The notes beneath the pieces were generated by a model. That model was not told the DNA's origin. It searched no databases and worked only from the letters and a program-made list of their open reading frames with translations. A program made the position numbers and the translations under genes. A DNA stretch of 64,000 nt from Apostichopus japonicus (Eukaryota > Echinodermata > Holothuroidea > Aspidochirotida > Stichopodidae), in the NCBI RefSeq assembly GCF_037975245.1, contig NC_092577.1, positions 25,541,398 through 25,605,397 on the forward strand, in the 5' to 3' direction. Positions 58,152-64,000 of the stretch are shown here, piece after piece. How positions within the stretch are numbered: position 1 is the first letter of the stretch; each line of letters opens with the position of its first letter.

Positions 58152-60930
58152 TTGTTTGAGTTTTTTACTGTACATGTAGAAGTAATATGTGAATTTTATA
58201 CTTGTGCACAAAAGGCGTTATATTTGTATCAGCAAGCTGGTCAACCACGCAATTATCGTCGGATTCTACAAAGAGAGAGAATTTTTATAGACAGAAGGCA
58301 GCCTTTTGAACTTGACAATGATTTTGACATATACCAAAGATATAGGTTTACTAGGCTAGGCTGTATCGCTATAATCAATAGATTACAGGCCCAGTTAGAA
58401 CATCCCACCAACTCTGTCAGCCATTTTGCAGGTTTTCATTGCTCTAAGATTTTATGCATCAGGATCGAAAAGTGCCTTAGCAGAGTGTGCCTCTTTACAC
58501 GGATGAAGCAAGTCATTTGCTTCACGGGCATTGAGGAGGGTTACAAGAGCATTGGTTCAAATCCGGAATTATGAAATTAAGTTCCCAATCACTCCAGCCT
58601 CTGTGACCAATGCTCAGAGGGAGCAGGATTTCCGCAGGTGTGGGTGCAGTAGATGGGACATCGATTGGAATCCACGGTTGTAACTATGGGCCGGCCCAGC
58701 AAAAAATGTACCCTAATTTTACCGCGGTTAACTATGGTAAATGTTTGGTAAACAGGGTAAATGTGTGGTAAAATTGTGGTAAAATCAACCGCGGTAAATT
58801 TACCGCAGGTTTACCATGGTATGCGGTATAAGTAGGGTAAAAGTGCGGTACATTTACTGCGGTAAATTTACCGCAGTTTTGCCATGGTATTACCGCGGTA
58901 TAAGTAGGGTAAAAGTGCGGTACATTTACTGCGGTAAATTTACAGCAGTTTAACCATGGTATTACCGCGGTAAAAGTGCGGTACATTTACTAAGCTAAAT
59001 TTACCAGTTTTACCATGGTATTACCGCGGTAAAAGTAGGGTAAAAGTGTGGTACATTTATTACGGTAAATTTACAGCAGTTTTACCATGGTATTTTTCCG
59101 CGGTAACAGTAGGGTCAAAGTGTGGTACATTTACTACGGTAAATTTACCCTAGTTTTACCATGATATTACTGGAGTAAAAGTAGAGAAAATTTATATGGT
59201 ACATAAACTACAGTGAAATTATACTATGATAAATTAACCAGAATTGTACCATGATTTTACCACAGTAGAACATATATGGGTCACACTATGAAACATGATG
59301 GTGCATTTACAGCAATTTTTCCATGATTTTGTCCCATATTTTTGCAATACTAATATGACAAACCTTTTGTTCTACTCATATAATGTTGGCAATATAAATT
59401 ACCTGTGGATATGAGTTGAATAACGAAGAGAGACAATCAGCTATTCTTATATGTTATAGTATGTATATTTTTACCTAAAAAAAAAACAAGCAGAGGATAG
59501 ATACATAGAGAATTCCTTCATGGAATCCCTGATATATTTGAGAGGAGACAACAATTAATTCTTTTTTCATCATGAGGGAGAACCTAAAAGACTTTCAAAT
59601 GAAAAAAAAAAGAACTATATAAAGTAGCACACATCTGGCAAAGCATCTGTGCCTCAACACTGTAGCACACGAAAATTGACCAATCAGTGTCCTCAGATTT
59701 GGATATTCTCTGTCAGGTCCATTAAATGACACGACAAGTCTAAGTGTCTATAATCAGAGTACTCTCTTCATTTAAAACAAGTCTTTGAGGATACTAAGAG
59801 ATCAAAAGTCCAATCTGGACTACCAATTAAGTCAAAAGAAGAGAGTCAGGAATCATACCAGGTAGGGTAATTGAAATTCCTATGTGTGAAACCTCGATGG
59901 ATTTGATGAATAAAAAACTGTTGCATGTTACAACTGTGGACTTACAGGCATACAACCATTAAAATAAGGGTAAAGGCACATAGCCAAATTATGATACATT
60001 ACACTGATGGGTGAAATTCAGAGAAATTTATGGTGTGTACATGCTGATTGAAATTAGGACAAAATCGTGCTCAATGTGAGGTAAAACTGTCCTACAATTA
60101 GTGTAAAATCATGGTAAACTGAGGTAAAACTAAGGTAAAAGCGTGGTAGAATTGGGGTAAAAGCGTGGTGAAAGTATGGTAAAATGAGGTAAAACTAAGG
60201 AAAAAGCATTGTAAATATACGGTAAAATTGGGGTAAGAGAACGGTAAAACTGTGGTAAATTTAGGGTAAAAGCGTGGTAAATGTAGGGTAAAATTGGGGG
60301 AAAAGAACGGTAAACTGTGGTAAAAGTATGGTAAATTGAGGTAAAACTAAGGAAAAAGCGTGGTAAATATACGGTAAAAGAACGGTAAAATTGCGGTAAA
60401 TTTGGGGTATCAGCGTGGTAAAAGTGTAGTAAAAGCGCGGTAAAAGTATGGTAACAACGTGGACAAATTGGGGTAAAAGCGAGGTAACACCATGGTAAAT
60501 TTGTGGTAATTTACTACGGTAAACCGCGGTTAACCGCGTCCATAGGGCCAAAATACCGCGGTAATGTACAACAGATTTACCGCGTTTTTACCCCGGTTTT
60601 ACCGTGGTAAAAGTGTGGTATGTTACCGCGGTAAATTTGAGGTTAAATTTTTTCCTGGGGGATGAGTATGTTTTTGTTAGCCGTAAAGGTAGACATGCAA
60701 TCAATGTACAGCTAATTTGTATAGTGGAAAATACAAAATCATCAATGTTGTAGCACGACGGCAAGGCAGTACTCATGGCAGTAGGATATTGAGTGAAAGC
60801 CTTGTTGGAAGACAGTTTGAGGAACACCAACTTCAAGGGATACTTTTCGGGGACTGGTTATCCTCTACAGCCGTGGTTGATGACGCCTATTCAGAACCCA
60901 GCCACACTCGAAGAGACCTCATTCAATAAG
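58152..60930 (+). pseudogene. PIF/Harbinger (HARBI1-like) transposase, split by an insertion
   Basis: 58152-58574 includes RERIFIDRRQPFEL, DIYQRYRFTRLGCIAIINRL, as at the start of HARBI1-like nucleases. After shifts, GAVDGTSIGIHG (first catalytic Asp) occurs near 58646-58680. The frame reaches NYGP and is cut at 58694. It resumes at 60661 with DEYVFVSRKGRHAINVQLIC; in shifted frames come GSRILSESLVGRQFEEHQLQ, a GTGYPLQPWLMTP-like block with the second acidic site area, and NPATLEET near 60920. Several frameshifts besides the insertion make it inactive. The DDE nuclease would cut and move Harbinger DNA. Confidence 0.7.
58695..60659 (+). mobile_element. GGTAAA-rich palindromic element inserted in the Harbinger gene
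   Basis: A 1,965-bp insertion begins CCCAGCAAAAAATGTACCC and ends with a reverse complement resembling CCCAGGAAAAAATTTAACC, each followed inward by aattttaccgcggt-like sequence (about 35-bp imperfect inverted ends). The flanks (about 450 and 620 bp) are degenerate gtggtaaaa/ttttaccgcggtaaa units with nested TTTACCGCGGTAAA and TTTACCATGGTAAA palindromes. The centre (59.3-60.0 kb) is ordinary AT-rich DNA. GG on both sides is a possible 2-bp target duplication. No transposase inside. Confidence 0.7.
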
Positions 60931-61495
60931 TAAGCTTGTACAAAGCAACACATATCGAGGTATGGTATCGTATCATTTCAGCTCATTTGACTATCTAAAT
61001 TTATACATCTCTTTAGATTTGTCCAAAAACCACACAAACAAAATCACAAACTCAATATAGTATCAGTTATGACTGTATATTGTAGTTCACTATTCGGACA
61101 AAACGGTGTTGGGGGTTCCTTTGGGCAGGTCCCGCCCGTTGGACCTCCCACCATCGCAACAGTGCCACTCCGTGCAATAGTGGAGTGGGAGACAGGTATG
61201 AGAGGAGCGAAGTAAATTCCCCAAAACTTACTGGTTTGGGGATTTAGGAGCGACGATAATTACCTGTCTCTCCCTCCTCCCACCATGACTCGGGACCTAC
61301 CCGACGACACGAACGCCAACTAGACCGCTGAGCACCACATGACTCAGGACGCCGCCCTTACCGCGAGCTCCTCAGTTGGTAGTTGGTACTGATAACAACA
61401 GTTACTGGTAACAACAGTTATGAAGATTCAGAGATTGATGGACGTAACCTAGTGGCATCCCATGTTGGACTGGCTTTAACACCTACCTCTGAAGT
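60931..61495. other. Spacer with a foldable GC-rich segment
   Basis: No gene. 61131-61380 is GC-rich and self-complementary: GGGAGACAGGTA (61188-61199) pairs with TACCTGTCTCTCCC (61261-61274), enclosing a CCCCAAAAC...GTTTGGGG hairpin (61219-61241). It could be the 5' UTR of another retroelement or a structured RNA; not identified. Confidence 0.4.
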
Positions 61496-61570
61496 GGGTA
61501 GTTGGCTTTCGTGGAGTGCAGACGTGTTTCGCTTCCGCTCTCCACTTATTACAGCTTTTAATATCACTAC
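61496..61570 (+). repeat. Half-LINE-like 5' UTR fragment
   Basis: 'ttcgtggagtgcagacgtgttt' and 'gctctccac' resemble the 5' UTR starts of half-LINEs A and C (38931, 41701). The rest of the 5' UTR and the ORF1 start are missing before 61571. Confidence 0.6.
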
Positions 61571-63160
61571 AAGGTCGTCCCCGTACAATTTTTTTCAGTT
61601 TTGCGTTCTGTTGGTTTAAAGGTCCCTGGAGAGGTTGACGCGCTTCAGCGTAAACCTCTCCGGGGTATGAATTGTTTTGATGTACGGTTTACCTCGGAGG
61701 CTGCCCGCGTCCGAGGCGTCCATGTGTTGGAGGGAGTTGAGGGAATGAAGGTCACACCGTATGACAGTTCGGTGTGGGTGACAGTCCTCCATCTCCCTCT
61801 GGACATGTCTGAACAGGTTGTTGTGCGGACACTGGGGCGTTTTCGGAAAGTGACCGGCTACGAGGAGCCGGAATTCCTTGAATGTAAAGGTGTCAAGACC
61901 GGGACTAGACGAGTTAGAGTTGAACTCAAGTCCGATATCCCCTCTACCTTGTGGGCTAATGGGCACAGGGCCCACATTGCATACCCGGGCCAGCCTCGCA
62001 ATTGTTGGAGGTGTGGGCTGGAAGGGCATGAGGCCAGGTTGTGCCCGAACAAGCGGTGTAGCCGCTGTTTACAGGTTGGGCATACCCTGGCCGAGTGTAA
62101 AGGGGATATCGTTTGCAACTCGTGTGGGAAAACGGGCCATCTCGCCCGTTTATGCCCAGACCGCTCATACTCCGCGAGAGTGGCTACGGGCGTGGTTGAA
62201 GCGGTCCCTGTCCCGGCCTCTGACACCGTACCACATGATGTTCCTGTCATCGCCCCAGTGTCCGACACTAGCCCCCCGATGGAGGCTTTGTTCCCCCTTT
62301 CGTGTCCGACCTCTCCCCTGATCGAACTTGCCGAGACTGCCAGCCTGCCCACTGAGGCAGAGCAGGACAAAACGGCGGAGATGGTACTAGCGGAGTGGCA
62401 CGCGGCGCAGGATGCCGCTTGTACTGGTTCACCGGTAGCTTCGCCCGCTATCGGTGATACTAGTTGGGCCCCGAGTCAATCGGTCCAAGAGACATTGAGT
62501 GGCCCAGATTCTGACTCGCCAATGGAGGACTGCACTACAGCCTTATTAGTTGTGGCTAAGGAGTCCTCCGATTGGTTTGATGAGACGAAACAGGCCACTG
62601 ATCTCATTGACTCGAGTGGCCCTTCCACCCTACCCGCAGCCGCTTCCGTTATACCGGACACGATGGTCGCTAGTGGACCTCCTGTTCCTAACAGGGAGGT
62701 CCACTCGATCAATGACGAGGAGCTAAGAACTCTGCTCCCTCGTAAGAAAAGGGGGAAAACTGCCAGGGGCTTGAAAAGACCCATATTGGGAAAACTTCGC
62801 AGGTAATGCGCAGGCGTGTTGTCTACCATCGGGACGGCGTACCCCGGATGAAGTTTTGGAGTGGGTTATTTTTCAGGTGTGTGGGGGAGGGGGGGGGGTT
62901 GTGTGGTCGTTACATAATATGGGTTGGAGGGTTCTGTTTGTGGTTTGGAGTTGGCTTTATTGTTTTGGTTCTGTTGGCCTTTGGGTCCGTGTCCATTTCA
63001 TGTCACGTTGAACGCTACATTGTATACATTTGTGGGTGAGTGAGAGATTTCTGTTTGTGGGTTTTCAGTTGGGTTTATGGTGGTTGTTAAACAGACTGGA
63101 ATTGTTTTTGGTTTTGTTTACCTTTGGTCCGTGTCCGTTTTTTCTTTGCACGTAAAAAGC
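61571..63160 (+). mobile_element. Half-LINE B: third ORF1-only copy, 5' part lost, mosaic
   Basis: It begins inside ORF1 (aaggtcgtccccg), carries the TAATG junction at 62804-62808 and ends CACGTAAAAAGC at 63149-63160. From about 62490 to the window end it is essentially identical to half-LINE A and its flank; before that it differs from A by several percent. Confidence 0.8.
61601..62806 (+). pseudogene. ORF1 of half-LINE B, longest open copy (N-terminus missing)
   Basis: An open frame of about 401 codons without a usable start (first in-frame ATG is 61667). Residues about 20-115 form an RRM-like region; three CX2CX4HX4C knuckles lie at residues about 135-148 (CWRCGLEGHEARLC), 153-166 (CSRCLQVGHTLAEC) and 172-185 (CNSCGKTGHLARLC). 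A long acidic, Pro/Ser/Thr-rich region and a basic tail (RKKRGKTARGLKRPILGKLR) follow. The layout is that of Tx1-clade ORF1 RNA-binding proteins. About 50 N-terminal residues are absent relative to copy C. Confidence 0.8.
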
Positions 63161-64000
63161 AGAAGTGTAGAAAAATTTACGCAGGCGAAAGGCAAAATTA
63201 CAATATGGCCGCCAATAATCCAAAATGGCCGATCACAGACTCTCATTTTAAGAAATCTACCCGTCTGGTAAGTGCTCTTTGCTGGTTTTGGACAGTATTT
63301 CATTGTTTTCAACAGCGCCAAAGCCAATGGAACACATTTTGAACCGATTGGATGGTATATTCATGTGCAAACATCCAAAATTGCCGGCAAAAATCCAAAA
63401 TGGCCGATCACAGACTCATTTTCATGATATCTTCCCTTCTGGTAAGTGCCTTTTGCCGGTTTGAACTGAAAATCATGGTTTTCAGTATTGCCAAAGCCAA
63501 TGAAATGCATTTCGAATCGATCGGTCGTTATCTACCTGTACCAAAATCCAAAATGGCAGCGGAAAAAAAAACAAGTTGAATACAACATTCAATTTCACGA
63601 TATCTTTTGATCTGGTAAGTCTATTTTTTGAAAATTTTGAACAGCAAGTCGCATGGTTTTCAACACCGCCAAAGCCAAATCTTAGCCAATGGAAATCATT
63701 TCGAATTGATTATTTTGTATAATCCTATGTAAGAATACAAACAGGCAGCCGAAAATCCAAAATGGCCGAGTACCAACACACATTCCCATGACATCTTCCC
63801 ATCTAAATAGTTGGCCTATTTTTGGGAATTTGGCCAGTTTTTCTTGTGCCTTCGTATCTATACAGATGTTAAGAATGGCTGCCAACATTTGAGATGACTA
63901 ATGCCGAATCTCCATTTTGTGGATATCGTTGTTTGAAATACTGATTTTTCATCAGGTTGAGATTTGGGATGAACGCCAAATGACTCATTTCCCATGACCC
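63161..64000 (+). repeat. Duplicated 3' flank of half-LINE A (R1 repeat)
   Basis: It matches 40743-41582 base for base as far as I can compare, including the target duplication AGAAGTGTAGAAA (63161-63173) and the CCAAAATGGC units. This is a duplicated locus, not an independent insertion. It runs off the window. Confidence 0.85.

Noticed and set aside
58732-60551. Minus-strand frames with repeated YPTFTTLLP-like peptides
   Set aside because: They are translations of the GGTAAA array; the repetition comes from the DNA repeat, with no start context or domain.

Overview
The window is AT-rich eukaryotic DNA with introns, short spliced exons, many transposable-element remnants and dispersed repeats. 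The protein families (BEN, THAP, a SAMD3-like protein, Tx1/L1 and Jockey LINEs, Harbinger, CACTA, a MULE/ZSWIM-type gene) and the abundant AGGTCA-rich and 'taggcct'-rich repeats suggest a marine invertebrate, most likely an echinoderm such as a sea cucumber. That assignment is inference. No bacterial-style operons, rRNA, convincing functional tRNA or CRISPR array was seen.

Layout. 0-4.4 kb: decayed Copia-type gag (-), an integrase-like exon (+) and a CACTA-like transposase remnant (-). 4.9-10 kb: a 5'-truncated Tx1-like LINE (+), split by a 5'-truncated Jockey-like LINE (-) flanked by a 17-bp target duplication. 10-14.8 kb: MITE-like sequence, a large AGGTCA-type tandem array, and a local array that duplicates the last exon of the next gene. 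14.8-20.2 kb: a five-exon SAMD3-like host-type gene (-). 23-27.9 kb: a BEN-domain gene (+) with about seven exons. 28.1-28.6 kb: a THAP-domain exon (-). 30-38 kb: mostly repeats, a 2-kb degenerate tandem array and a MITE.

38.8-43.5 kb: two 'half-LINE' elements (A and C) that keep ORF1 and the 3' end of a Tx1-like LINE but lack nearly all of ORF2. A third copy (B) lies at 61.6-63.2 kb. All three share one deletion junction, so they form a non-autonomous ORF1-only family. 43.5-46.6 kb: a decayed multicopy invertebrate gene (-). 49.3-57.2 kb: a MULE/ZSWIM-type gene (-) whose 4.9-kb intron contains LINE D, a 5'-truncated element with ORF2 that is the autonomous relative of the half-LINEs. 58-61 kb: a Harbinger transposase gene split by a 1.97-kb palindromic GGTAAA-rich element.

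Almost every coding region carries single-base frameshifts, often in homopolymers. Some genes called here may be intact with assembly errors and others may be pseudogenes; the sequence alone does not decide. Exon boundaries come from GT/AG sites plus continuity of remembered family motifs and are approximate where stated. Family names rest on recognised motifs; no database search was made.
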